DNA from: Chitinophagaceae bacterium
Lineage (GTDB): Bacteria > Bacteroidota > Bacteroidia > Chitinophagales > Chitinophagaceae
Length of the DNA stretch: 64,000 nucleotides
Assembly: GCA_020403425.1 (NCBI GenBank)
Contig: JADBXR010000014.1
Span: 1 to 64,000, forward strand
Direction of reading: 5' to 3'
Below the pieces are notes generated by a model that had not been told where the DNA came from, ran no database searches, and worked only from the letters and a program-made list of their open reading frames with translations. The stretch's first letter is position 1. Each line of letters starts with the position of its first letter. Position numbers and translations under genes: made by a program. Positions 51,088 to 60,562 of the stretch are shown here, in pieces.

Positions 51088-53856
51088 TTACGCCTTTACT
51101 TTTCCATACATAACGGCTGCCTGTGCTGCTGCCAGTCGCGCAATAGGTACGCGGAATGGTGAGCAACTAACATAGTTCATACCGATACGATGGCAGAATT
51201 TAACACTTTCCGGATCGCCACCATGTTCTCCACAGATACCCACTTTCAATTTGGGTTTGGTTTTCCGTCCGCGCTCTGTTCCGTCTTTGATCAGTTCTCC
51301 TACACCGTCCTGGTCAATGGTCTGGAAAGGATCGTCCAGCAAAATTTTCTGGTCCATATAGTTGGGTAAGAATCCGCCCACATCATCCCGGCTGAATCCA
51401 AAACTCATCTGGGTAAGGTCATTGGTACCAAAGCTGAAGAAGTCGGCTTCGATCGCCATCTTATCAGCCATCAGTGCAGCCCTTGGTATTTCTATCATGG
51501 TACCATAGAGGTACGGGATGGTTTTCACTTTCAGTTTCTCACATACTTCTTTGTATACCCTGTCAACGATGGCTTTCTGGTGTGTCAGCTCGTTCACGGT
51601 GCAGGTAACCGGCACCATGATCTCAGGAAAGGCTTTCTTACCCGCTTTCACCAGCTCTGCTGTTGCCTCGAGTATGGCACGTATCTGCATTTCGGTGATC
51701 TCGGGATAACTAACACCCAAACGTACACCGCGGTGGCCCAGCATCGGGTTGTTCTCGTGTAAGGCCAATACCCTTCTGCGTAAAACACTCATGCTGATAC
51801 CCAGCTCCTTGCTCAGCTGTTGCAGTTTCTCTACATCATGTGGCACGAACTCATGCAGTGGCGGATCCAGTAAACGGATGGTCACCGGGTTGCCCTTCAT
51901 CACCTGCATGGTGTCTTTGATATCTTTTTTCACGAACACGAACAACTCATTCAGCGCTTTTCTTCTCTCAGGTTCTGTCTTGCTCATGATCATCTTACGC
52001 AACAGGAACAGGGGCTGCTCACTGCCCTCTCCATAGAACATGTGTTCTGTCCTGAACAGGCCAATACCCTCTGCACCAAATGCCATGGCCTGTGCCGCAT
52101 CCTGTGGTGTTTCTGCATTGGTACGCACACCCATCAGTTTGGTCTTGTCCACCAATGCCATCAGATTCTGGTAGGCTTTGTTCTTGTTCAGGTCTATTGC
52201 CACAAGTGGTATACCTCCTTCATATACCAGTCCCTTGGTTCCGTTCAGGGTGATCACATCACCTTCTTTCACTACGGTACCGTTTTTGGCTTTGAAGGTT
52301 TTGGTGTCCGCATGTATTTCAATGTCGTTACATCCTACGATACAGCATTTACCCCAGCCACGTGCAACCAGTGCAGCGTGAGAGGTCATACCACCCTTGG
52401 TTGTCAGGATCGCCTGCGATTTGTGCATACCATCCACATCTTCGGGTGAGGTCTCTTCACGAACAAGGATCACTTTCTCTCCCTTGCGTGCCCACTCTAC
52501 CGCTTCTGCAGAGGAGAACACCACTCGGCCCTGTGCACCACCCGGACCTGCAGGCAGGCCTTTGGCGATGGGTTTGGTGACCGCTTCCACTTTGGGGTCA
52601 AGCATGGGCAGCAGCAGCTCTACCAGTTGGTTGGGAGCTACCCGCATGATGGCTGTTTTGATATCGATCAGTTTCTCACTGTACATTTCTGTGGCCATGC
52701 GCACGGCAGCAACACCATTCCGTTTACCTACGCGGCACTGCAGCATGTAGAGTTTACCTTTTTCAATGGTGAACTCAATGTCCTGCATATCCTTATAGTG
52801 TTTCTCCAGGCGCTGCTGGTACTGATCCAGTTCTTTGTACAGCTTAGGCATCAGTTTTTCCAGCGTATCGAGATTGCGGCTATGGTCGTTCTTGGAATAG
52901 GCATTGATGGGTGCGGGTGTTCTGATACCTGCCACTACATCCTCGCCCTGTGCGTTCACCAGGTATTCACCATAGAATTTGTTTTCGCCCGTTCCGGGAT
53001 TACGGGTAAACGCCACACCGGTGGCGCTATCGTTACCCATATTACCAAATACCATTGCCTGTACGTTCACTGCGGTTCCCCACTCATCCGGAATTTTTTC
53101 GATGCGGCGGTACTCAATGGCCCGTTTACCGTTCCAGCTGCCGAACACACCACCGATACCACCCCAAAGCTGTTCCAGGGGATCTTCGGGGAAGGGTTTG
53201 CCCAACACTTTTTTCACGGTTGCCTTAAAATCCTTCACCAGTGCCTTCAGTTCCGGAACGGTAAGATCCGTATCGGAAGTATAGCCCTGCTTGTGTTTGA
53301 TGGACTCCAGTTTTTCATCCAGCACTTTGCGGATACCTTTTCCGTTCTTGGGTTCAATACCGCTGGCTTTTTCCATCACCACATCGGCATACATCATCAC
53401 CAGCCTTCTGTAAGCGTCATATGCAAAACGCTCATCACCTGATTGTTTGATCAGGCCCTGGATCGTTGTATCATTCAAACCGATATCCAGTACCGTATCC
53501 ATCATACCCGGCATACTGCGACGGGCACCGGAACGTACAGAAAGCAAGAGCGGATTATCAGGATCCCCGAATTTCTTACCGGTTATTTTTTCAATAGAAG
53601 CCAGTGCAGCACTCACCTGTGCCTGCAACACGGACGGATACGTGCGTTTATGGTCGTAATAATAGGTACACACTTCCGTAGAAATGGTAAATCCCGGAGG
53701 CACGGGCAATTTCAGTTTGGGATGGCCCGCCATTTCGGCCAGGTTTGCTCCCTTACCACCCAATAAATTCTTCATGGATTCATTTCCGTCGGCCTTGCCG
53801 GCGCCAAAAAAATAGACGTATTTCTTTGTGGTACGCTTCTTTGTCATATAGTACAT
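51088..53856 (-). CDS. ppdK: Pyruvate, phosphate dikinase
   Basis: A 922-residue enzyme interconverting pyruvate + ATP + Pi and PEP + AMP + PPi. It has an N-terminal ATP-grasp region (NLLGGKGANLAEMAGHP, SVRSGARRSMPGMMDT), the phosphohistidine domain (KGGMTSHAALVARGWGK) and a PEP/pyruvate TIM barrel (FRTEHMF, SFGTNDLTQMSFGFSRDD, CGEHGGDP). The length is slightly above the typical 875-900. A second ATG three codons in (53847) may be the true start. A 14-bp palindrome upstream suggests regulation by a CRP/FNR-type activator. Confidence 0.95.
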   Translation of the reverse strand: MYYMTKKRTTKKYVYFFGAGKADGNESMKNLLGGKGANLAEMAGHPKLKLPVPPGFTISTEVCTYYYDHKRTYPSVLQAQVSAALASIEKITGKKFGDPDNPLLLSVRSGARRSMPGMMDTVLDIGLNDTTIQGLIKQSGDERFAYDAYRRLVMMYADVVMEKASGIEPKNGKGIRKVLDEKLESIKHKQGYTSDTDLTVPELKALVKDFKATVKKVLGKPFPEDPLEQLWGGIGGVFGSWNGKRAIEYRRIEKIPDEWGTAVNVQAMVFGNMGNDSATGVAFTRNPGTGENKFYGEYLVNAQGEDVVAGIRTPAPINAYSKNDHSRNLDTLEKLMPKLYKELDQYQQRLEKHYKDMQDIEFTIEKGKLYMLQCRVGKRNGVAAVRMATEMYSEKLIDIKTAIMRVAPNQLVELLLPMLDPKVEAVTKPIAKGLPAGPGGAQGRVVFSSAEAVEWARKGEKVILVREETSPEDVDGMHKSQAILTTKGGMTSHAALVARGWGKCCIVGCNDIEIHADTKTFKAKNGTVVKEGDVITLNGTKGLVYEGGIPLVAIDLNKNKAYQNLMALVDKTKLMGVRTNAETPQDAAQAMAFGAEGIGLFRTEHMFYGEGSEQPLFLLRKMIMSKTEPERRKALNELFVFVKKDIKDTMQVMKGNPVTIRLLDPPLHEFVPHDVEKLQQLSKELGISMSVLRRRVLALHENNPMLGHRGVRLGVSYPEITEMQIRAILEATAELVKAGKKAFPEIMVPVTCTVNELTHQKAIVDRVYKEVCEKLKVKTIPYLYGTMIEIPRAALMADKMAIEADFFSFGTNDLTQMSFGFSRDDVGGFLPNYMDQKILLDDPFQTIDQDGVGELIKDGTERGRKTKPKLKVGICGEHGGDPESVKFCHRIGMNYVSCSPFRVPIARLAAAQAAVMYGKVKA

Positions 53857-53866
53857 TTTAATGGTC

Positions 53867-53910
53867 TAAAATTAGACAGGTATCCTGCGCCGGGTTATGA
53901 CAATTGTCAT
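53867..53910 (-). promoter_or_regulatory. ppdK promoter with a perfect 14-bp palindrome
   Basis: ATGACAATTGTCAT (53897-53910) is a perfect palindrome. Downstream on the minus strand TAATTTTA (53867-53874) resembles a -7 element. If transcription starts about 6 bases past it, the palindrome centre sits near -42, the class II activator position. Confidence 0.5.
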
Positions 53911-54014
53911 GCTGTAAACTGTATTTTATCAGGTTGCGACCAGGCCAACACCTCATTTTCAGGGCAAAATGGGCCTGTTACGATTTTGTACTATAATAAG
54001 TGTGAGGATCGCCG

Positions 54015-55088
54015 TCAATCCAGTCTTTTCAATCCCAGACCAGGTTGTTGCAGGGTATGGAGATAACCTTCTTTCAGCATAAAACCTCCGCTGACCAGGT
54101 CTTTACTCAGGTCAAAACTGCCATCGAGATCGATGTAACGGGTATGTGGACAGGAATACGCCACATGCAGTGCCGCACTGATGCTTACGATACTTTCATC
54201 ATTACAGCCCCAGAACAAACCGATGGCCGCCGGCTCGGCAATGGTAGCGATATTGCGGGCGCCGAGTATACCACCGCATTTCATCAGTTTGATATTGAAT
54301 ACACCAAAGGGCTGTGGCAGTTGTGCCAGACGGATCGCCGTAGCTGCATCCAGCAGGCTCTCATCCGCCACCAGCTGTTTTCTGTCAGTATCGAGAAATG
54401 CCAACAATGCGGCTTCCTGGCCGGAAGGCAGGGGTTGTTCTATCAGTTCCAATGCCAATGAGCGGGTATTTCCCAGGAATTTTTTCAGGGCAGTGCTGTC
54501 GTATCCCTGGTTGGCGTCCACACGGATCTTCATTTTCTTACCAAATGCCTGATGCAATAAGGTCACTCTTTCTATGTCTGCATCCACATCCAGCCCTGTC
54601 TTGATCTTGAGGATACGGAAGCCCTGGGCATGGTACGCTTTCGCCTCTTCCAGCATTTCTTCCGCAGGTTTGATGCCGATGGTGACAGAAGTTAGCAGAG
54701 CCTGTTGCTGCTGTCCGTAAAAAGACAATACCGGGATACCTAGCCAGGTGCAGAAAGCATCGTGTAAAGCAATATCGATAGCGGCCAATGTACCCGGTAA
54801 ATGCGGGAAAAGTTTATCGGCCTCCCTGATCAACTGCTGAAAACTGCGGATATCCTTCCCTTTCAGCAGGTCCAGTACCTGAACCGACTGCAGATTGGCA
54901 AAACTGAGAGCCGGTGTTTCGCCCACCACTTCTTCAAAGGGGTTGGCAGATCCGATGCCCGTCATGCCGTTCTCCAGGGTTATCTCCAGGAAAACGATCT
55001 CCGCATGCGAACAGGTATTGTAGGCAATGGTATAAGGTTTGGTAAGGGGCAGTTGCTCTATCCAGGCGCGCACCGCTGTTATCTTCAT
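54015..55088 (-). CDS. Dipeptide epimerase (enolase superfamily, L-Ala-D/L-Glu epimerase-like)
   Basis: A 357-residue muconate-lactonizing-subgroup enzyme. The acid/base lysine pair is K161/K163 in ILKIKTG. The metal ligands are D191 (RVDANQG), E217 (LIEQPL) and D242 (VADES), and the second catalytic lysine lies in NIKLMKCGG (about 267). The family epimerises dipeptides such as L-Ala-D-Glu; related enzymes racemise N-acyl amino acids. The start overlaps the DUF1611 stop by 4 bp, so the two are coupled. The specificity residue region WGCNDESIVS is consistent with the dipeptide group. Confidence 0.9.
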   Translation of the reverse strand: MKITAVRAWIEQLPLTKPYTIAYNTCSHAEIVFLEITLENGMTGIGSANPFEEVVGETPALSFANLQSVQVLDLLKGKDIRSFQQLIREADKLFPHLPGTLAAIDIALHDAFCTWLGIPVLSFYGQQQQALLTSVTIGIKPAEEMLEEAKAYHAQGFRILKIKTGLDVDADIERVTLLHQAFGKKMKIRVDANQGYDSTALKKFLGNTRSLALELIEQPLPSGQEAALLAFLDTDRKQLVADESLLDAATAIRLAQLPQPFGVFNIKLMKCGGILGARNIATIAEPAAIGLFWGCNDESIVSISAALHVAYSCPHTRYIDLDGSFDLSKDLVSGGFMLKEGYLHTLQQPGLGLKRLD

Positions 55089-56158
55089 ACGGTTCTTGTT
55101 TTCAGGTGTGAACGCAGAACAGGAATAATGGGTTCCACACCTTCTTCCAACGGCAGCAACACAGGTATGCCCAGTTCTTTTTCATACGCACGCTGAAAAG
55201 CAAACGCTTCCTCACGTGTACAATTCGAGGTATTCAACGCCAGCGCGATCACTTCCGATCCATACGCTTTGATCAATGCCACTTCTGAACGAACCGATGG
55301 GATCTCGCCCCACTCGGGCAGGTGTTCAAAATGGATGCGCTTGGGCGCATGCACCAGCACCACCAGCTTGGCATTGCCCGATACCAGGAACTCCGAACCA
55401 CAGGGTCCGCTGGGGTTTCGCAGGGCAGACTGGCCCTCCAGCAATATCAGCTCGGCCTGTGTTTCTTTCCAGCAGCTCACAATAGCGTGTTCTATTTCAC
55501 CGGAGATGAAATCGTTCAGCGTGGAATCGAAAACAAATCCATACTTACCTCCCTGCAACCAGCCGGTTTGTCCGGTATAGATCATTTCTGCATGTATGCC
55601 TTCTTTGGCACAGGCCTGGCGTATCATGCGACAGGTGGTTCTTTTACCCATGGAGCAATCGGTTCCCAGTACGGCCAGTATGGGCGCTTTCACACTGAAT
55701 ATTTCAGCGGTCCAGAAATGCAGGTCCTCGCGTTTTTTGGGACGTCGTATATCTGTTAAACTGACTCCATGTTCCTTGGCCAGTGCCACCAGTTCGGGTT
55801 TATCATTCAGGTAATCGTGTAATCCGTTCACAATGGAAACTCCGTTTTTGATGCAGGTGCTGATGATCTGCAGAAACAACGGTGGCAAGATACCACCAAC
55901 CGTAGCCACGCCTACAATACAGTAATCGATCTTACCGGCTTTCTGCAAAGCCTCTTCTGCACTGGCGTAGATGGGCATATTCCTGTTCCGGCCATCCAGC
56001 ATTTCACCGGCATCCTTGCCCGCATGCATGCTATCGATCATACCTGCGATACGGAATCGTTCGGTTCCGCGGATCAGTCCGTGTGCTGTTTTCGCATCAT
56101 CTGTGTGTAACATACCCTCGGTGATGACGAGGGCGCTGGGTAAATTCCTTTCTGACAT
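55085..56158 (-). CDS. DUF1611 P-loop protein (DgcN-like candidate)
   Basis: A 357-residue two-domain protein: an N-terminal Rossmann-like domain (about 8-140, YCIVGVATVGG and NGVSIVNGLHDYL) and a C-terminal P-loop domain (GTDCSMGKRTT at 165-175, LLEGQSALRNP). This matches DUF1611, whose marine-bacterial member DgcN is reported to acylate D-glutamate and to work with an enolase-superfamily racemase. The same pairing exists here. ATG at 56158 lies 8 bp after the D-aminoacylase stop; a longer in-frame start at 56245 would overlap that gene. The exact reaction is inferred. Confidence 0.82.
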   Translation of the reverse strand: MSERNLPSALVITEGMLHTDDAKTAHGLIRGTERFRIAGMIDSMHAGKDAGEMLDGRNRNMPIYASAEEALQKAGKIDYCIVGVATVGGILPPLFLQIISTCIKNGVSIVNGLHDYLNDKPELVALAKEHGVSLTDIRRPKKREDLHFWTAEIFSVKAPILAVLGTDCSMGKRTTCRMIRQACAKEGIHAEMIYTGQTGWLQGGKYGFVFDSTLNDFISGEIEHAIVSCWKETQAELILLEGQSALRNPSGPCGSEFLVSGNAKLVVLVHAPKRIHFEHLPEWGEIPSVRSEVALIKAYGSEVIALALNTSNCTREEAFAFQRAYEKELGIPVLLPLEEGVEPIIPVLRSHLKTRTV

Positions 56159-56166
56159 GGGTCGTC

Positions 56167-57693
56167 TTATTTTCTTTCTATGAACATACCCGGATAACGA
56201 CGGGTACTTTGTTTGTTTTGATAGACCATTTCTCCATTCACCCACACCCGTTCAATACCATCCGATAAAGCTGCCGGGTCCTGTATGCTGGAGCGGTCTT
56301 TTACTGTGGCAGGATCCAGCAATACCAGGTCGGCAAAATAACCGGGCGCTATTTTCCCGCGGTTGGCAACTCCTATATGTTCTGCTGCGAGTAAGGTCAT
56401 TTTACGGACAGCTTCTTCCATCGACAGTAATTTTTTCTCCCGCACATAATGGCCCAGCACACGGGTAAAGGAACCGAAAGCGCGTGGATGGCCGCCGATG
56501 GAGCCATCGGAACAGATATTGGTATGTTGCCAGGCCAGGAAGCTGCGCACATCTTCATCCACCATCGATTTGCCCATGATGGTTTCCACACCGGTAACAC
56601 CGGGATGCTCTTTCTTATAGGCTTCTGCTTCGGCGATCAGTGAGACCAGCGTTTGCGCAGGTGTCTCATGACGCATAGCGGCGATATCAGCGATCGTTCT
56701 TCCTTTGTACTGGGGATTAGGCGCGTACCGGAACAGGATCGACTCGTTGGGATCGAACGTGTGTTCCACCGCAAAAGACGCACTCTGCAGGTTGTTGTAA
56801 TCTGTTTTGGGGAACAATACTTTCAGTGTACTGTTCCAAAAATCATAAGGATAACAATCGGCTGTTATATCAATACCTTCTGCGCGTGCCTTCTCCAGGC
56901 GGGCCAGCAGGTCCTGCGCTTTGCCCCAATCATCTTTCAGCGCGATCTTGATATGCGATACCTGCACCGGCAGTTTTGCTTCGCGTCCGATCAGGATGAT
57001 CTCTTCAATGGCCTGTTTCAGTTGTACGTCTTCGCTGCGGATATGGCTGGTGTAGCGCCCTCCATATTTTGCCGCGGTTTTAGCCAGTGCTACCAGCTCA
57101 TCTTTCTCCGAAAAAAAAGCGCCGTCATATTCCAGGCCGGTAGAGAGGCCCAGTGACCCTTTCTGCATTTCCTGAGCGAGCAGGACGCACATTTTCTGGA
57201 CCTCTTCGGAACTGGCTTTCCGATGCAACTCCTTTTCTCCCATCACTTCCTCACGCAAGGAGGTCTGCCCGGTATACGTGGCGATATTCACCGCAACCGA
57301 TTGCGCTTTCAGCTGAGAACGGATGCTGTCGATGGGATGGCTTTCTCCATCCTGTCCCGCAACGATCAGCGTCACACCCTGATTCAGGGCGGCCAGCGCT
57401 TCCGGCTGAGAGCGGAAAGAACCCAGCAGGTGACTATGTGTATCGATAAAACCCGGTGTGAGCGTTCTGCCCTTACCGTCTATCAAAAGCTCGCCAGGCA
57501 AGGGTTTCAGCGAACCTACAGCAATGATCTTTTTATTCTGGATACGTACCGAAGCTTTTTGGGCTGCCGCACCTGTACCATCGATCACCCATACATTATA
57601 GATCAATTGAGAAACAGGTTTGGCCTCTTTTTCTGTTGCAGTAAGCCGCAGCATCGATACCATGAGAAAAGATAACGGTAGTAAGTATTTCAT
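56167..57693 (-). CDS. N-acyl-D-amino-acid deacylase (D-aminoacylase), exported
   Basis: A 508-residue amidohydrolase with a signal peptide (about 1-20). Metal-site motifs are PGFIDTHSHLLG, TSHIRSED and VSHIKIA, with SDGSIGGHPRAFGSF near the C-terminus; LTPGF and YFADLVLLDP are typical of the family. It removes acyl groups from D-amino acids or related D-acyl compounds, probably in the periplasm. It is the first gene of a three-gene operon with DUF1611 and dipeptide-epimerase genes. Confidence 0.9.
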   Translation of the reverse strand: MKYLLPLSFLMVSMLRLTATEKEAKPVSQLIYNVWVIDGTGAAAQKASVRIQNKKIIAVGSLKPLPGELLIDGKGRTLTPGFIDTHSHLLGSFRSQPEALAALNQGVTLIVAGQDGESHPIDSIRSQLKAQSVAVNIATYTGQTSLREEVMGEKELHRKASSEEVQKMCVLLAQEMQKGSLGLSTGLEYDGAFFSEKDELVALAKTAAKYGGRYTSHIRSEDVQLKQAIEEIILIGREAKLPVQVSHIKIALKDDWGKAQDLLARLEKARAEGIDITADCYPYDFWNSTLKVLFPKTDYNNLQSASFAVEHTFDPNESILFRYAPNPQYKGRTIADIAAMRHETPAQTLVSLIAEAEAYKKEHPGVTGVETIMGKSMVDEDVRSFLAWQHTNICSDGSIGGHPRAFGSFTRVLGHYVREKKLLSMEEAVRKMTLLAAEHIGVANRGKIAPGYFADLVLLDPATVKDRSSIQDPAALSDGIERVWVNGEMVYQNKQSTRRYPGMFIERK

Positions 57694-57789
57694 TTCCGGT
57701 GCATTGTATACGCTGAGTGCCGCGCTTAATTTTCACTAAAATAAGAAGTATATGTTCATAAATATTCACGTTTTTGCGCAAAGCATCTT

Positions 57790-57797
57790 TAATTTAG
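57790..57797 (+). promoter_or_regulatory. TAATTTAG -7-like element
   Basis: TAATTTAG ends 7 bases before the ATG at 57805 of the GH63-like gene. Confidence 0.35.
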
Positions 57798-57804
57798 GGC
57801 CACT

Positions 57805-60429
57805 ATGACTGCAGAGGAGCAAAGGCTGAGAGCAAACAGCACCAGGAAGATCCCCCTGGAACAATGGGGACCTTATTTATCGGAAAGACAGTGGGGCACC
57901 GTACGGGAAGACTATAGCGAAAATGGCGACGCCTGGAATTATGTACCCTTCAGCCATGCGCATGCACGCGCCTACCGCTGGGGCGAAGACGGACTGGGCG
58001 GTATTTCCGACTTCTTCGGCAATCTCTGTTTCTGCGTAGCGCTCTGGAACGGGAAAGATACCATCCTCAAAGAAAGACTCTTCGGCCTGGGCAACAACGA
58101 GGGTAACCATGGTGAAGATGTGAAGGAGCTGTACTATTACCTGGAGAACCTGCCCACGCATTATTATATGCAGATGCTGTATAAGTATCCACAGCAGGCC
58201 TTCCCTTACCAGGAGCTCATCAACCAGAACAAACAACGCAGCAAACTGGAACCCGAATATGAGATCCTCGATACCGGCATCTTCCAGGACAACGAATATT
58301 TTGATGTACTGATTACCTACGCCAAAGTAAACAAAAAGGATATCGGGATCCGTATCGAGATCACCAATCGCTCAGCAAATGATGCACCGATCACAGTGCT
58401 GCCCACACTCTGGTTCTTTAACCGCTGGCAATCCCGGGGACTGGACAAGAAACCCGTGATCAAATCCATCGACGACAGCTGTATGGTGAAGGCCAAACAT
58501 GAACGGCTGGGTTCCTACTATTTCTATTATCCCCAGCCTAAACACGCTTTTTACACCGAGAATGAAACCAATACGGAAAAACTCTTTGGCAAAAAGAACG
58601 AATCCATTTTTGTAAAAGACGCTTTTCACTATGCCATTATCCACAATAAAAACGTGGAAGCATTGAACGAAAAAAAGAGCGGTACCAAGTTTGCGCCCGT
58701 ATATGAATACCAGATCAAAGCCGGCGCCACCGAAACCCTGTACCTGCGTTTGAGTGATGTACAGATGGAAAACCCTTTCACCAAGGGCTTTACTGATATT
58801 TTTGACCAGCGCAAACAGGAGACCGACGAATATTATAACCGTATCCTCGCAGCCAATATCAGCGATGACCTGCGCAACATCCAACGCCAGGCACTGGCTG
58901 GACTGCTCTGGAGCAAACAGTATTATTATTACGATGTGGAACGCTGGCTCTCCGAACCCGATGGTATTGCCCATGTAGGCGATGAACGCAGCAGGGGGCG
59001 CAACCACGACTGGCAACACCTCAAGAACCAGGACATCATCCTGATGCCCGACAAATGGGAATATCCCTGGTATGCGGCCTGGGACCTGGCTTTTCACTGT
59101 GTACCCATGGCCATGGTAGACCCTGTATTTGCCAAACACCAGATATTGCTGGTGATGCGCGAGTGGTACATGAAACCCGACGGACAACTTCCTGCCTACG
59201 AATGGAACTTCAGCGATGTGAACCCTCCGGTACATGCCTGGTCGGCACTGCAGGTGTACCAGATAGAGAAGAACAAGAATGGTAAAGGCGATATCAGCTT
59301 CCTGAAAAAAGTGTTCCACAAACTGATGATCAATTTTACCTGGTGGATCAACCGGAAAGATCCGAATGGGAACAACATGTTCGAAGGCGGTTTTCTTGGT
59401 CTCGACAATATCGGTGTGTTCAATCGCAGTATTCAGCTGCACAGTGAGGCCAAACTGGAACAGGCCGATGGCACCAGTTGGATGGGCATGTACGCACTGA
59501 ACCTGATGGATATGGCACTGGAGATAGCCATGGAAGACGAAGCTTTCGAAGACAGCGCCACCAAGTTCTTTGAACATTTCGTACTGATCGCAGAAGCACT
59601 GAACCTGCTGGGTCTGTGGAACGAGGAGGACCAGTTCTTTTACGATACACTGGGCCTGCCCAACAACACCACCATTCAGTTACGCATACAATCCATCGTG
59701 GGATTGACCTCTCTGTTTGCCGTATCGGTGATCGAGAAAAAAATGCTGACCAAACTGGAAGATTTTACCAAACGCATCACCTGGTTCGAACAGTACCGGA
59801 AAAAGAACAAGAGATTCTGGCCCAACGAAGAGATCGCTGATGAGGACAGGATGCTGATATCGCTGATACCCAAGAACAAACTCATCGCCCTGCTGAAGAG
59901 GGTGTTGAGCGAAACGGAATTCTTATCGGAAGGCGGGATCCGTGCCTTATCCAAATACCACGAAAAGAATCCCTACTCTGTAACCATCGAAGGGCATGTG
60001 TATTCGATACAATACGATCCCGGTGATTCCACTTCTGATTTTTTTGGTGGTAACAGCAACTGGCGAGGCCCCGTGTGGATGCCCATCAATTACCTGATCA
60101 TCCAGAGCATCAAAAAGTTCGGTGAGTTCTACGATGGCTCGCTGAGTATTGAATACCCTACTGGGTCGGGTGTGTACATGGACCTGAAACAGGTGGCCAA
60201 TGAACTGGCCAAACGCGTGACCAGCCTGTTTGAACTGGATGCACAGAACCACCGCAAACTGCACGGCGACCAGAACTGGTTTTACAGTAGACCCGAGAAC
60301 AAGGACTTGGTACTGTTCTATGAATATTTCCATGGCGATACCGGCAGGGGATTGGGTGCCAGTCACCAAAGCGGCTGGACCAGCCTCATCGCACAACTCA
60401 TTGCAGACAGGGAAGAGAGCCAACAGTGA
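57805..60429 (+). CDS. GH63/MGH1-like glucosidase
   Basis: An 874-residue cytoplasmic protein (no signal peptide) with an N-terminal beta-sandwich-like part and a C-terminal (alpha/alpha)6 barrel. Recognisable segments are DGLGGISDFFGNLCFCVALW, KWEYPWYAAWDLAFHC with the acid-rich active-site region, DGQLPAYEWNFSDVNPPVH, and NWRGPVWMPINYLIIQSIKK. They match bacterial MGH1/GH63-type glucosidases, which act on alpha-glucosides such as glucosylglycerate or mannosyl analogues. It appears monocistronic. The substrate cannot be deduced. Confidence 0.88.
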   Translation: MTAEEQRLRANSTRKIPLEQWGPYLSERQWGTVREDYSENGDAWNYVPFSHAHARAYRWGEDGLGGISDFFGNLCFCVALWNGKDTILKERLFGLGNNEGNHGEDVKELYYYLENLPTHYYMQMLYKYPQQAFPYQELINQNKQRSKLEPEYEILDTGIFQDNEYFDVLITYAKVNKKDIGIRIEITNRSANDAPITVLPTLWFFNRWQSRGLDKKPVIKSIDDSCMVKAKHERLGSYYFYYPQPKHAFYTENETNTEKLFGKKNESIFVKDAFHYAIIHNKNVEALNEKKSGTKFAPVYEYQIKAGATETLYLRLSDVQMENPFTKGFTDIFDQRKQETDEYYNRILAANISDDLRNIQRQALAGLLWSKQYYYYDVERWLSEPDGIAHVGDERSRGRNHDWQHLKNQDIILMPDKWEYPWYAAWDLAFHCVPMAMVDPVFAKHQILLVMREWYMKPDGQLPAYEWNFSDVNPPVHAWSALQVYQIEKNKNGKGDISFLKKVFHKLMINFTWWINRKDPNGNNMFEGGFLGLDNIGVFNRSIQLHSEAKLEQADGTSWMGMYALNLMDMALEIAMEDEAFEDSATKFFEHFVLIAEALNLLGLWNEEDQFFYDTLGLPNNTTIQLRIQSIVGLTSLFAVSVIEKKMLTKLEDFTKRITWFEQYRKKNKRFWPNEEIADEDRMLISLIPKNKLIALLKRVLSETEFLSEGGIRALSKYHEKNPYSVTIEGHVYSIQYDPGDSTSDFFGGNSNWRGPVWMPINYLIIQSIKKFGEFYDGSLSIEYPTGSGVYMDLKQVANELAKRVTSLFELDAQNHRKLHGDQNWFYSRPENKDLVLFYEYFHGDTGRGLGASHQSGWTSLIAQLIADREESQQ

Positions 60430-60432
60430 TAA

Positions 60433-60562
60433 CCTCTTTCCCCTTTCTTTCTCTTGTCCTTCTCTTAGTGAAACCTTCCGCACCTTCAGCCATTGTGCTA
60501 ATAAGCGGGATGTTTTGTTTCACTAAGAGCTAAAGAGAGAAAGAGGGGACAAGAGAGTTGCT
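60433..60562. repeat. Long imperfect inverted repeat after the glucosidase gene
   Basis: CTTAGTGAAAC (60464-60474) pairs perfectly with GTTTCACTAAG (60517-60527). Outside these, pyrimidine-rich and purine-rich arms (CTCTTTCCCCTTTC... and ...AAGAGGGGACAAGAGAG) extend the complementarity to about 40 bases per arm with mismatches. Confidence 0.7.

Noticed and set aside
58372..59577. 401-codon minus-strand open frame inside the glucosidase gene
   Set aside because: It is antisense to a clearly recognised 874-residue enzyme and its product is rich in His, Phe and Val with no domain; an artefact of codon bias.
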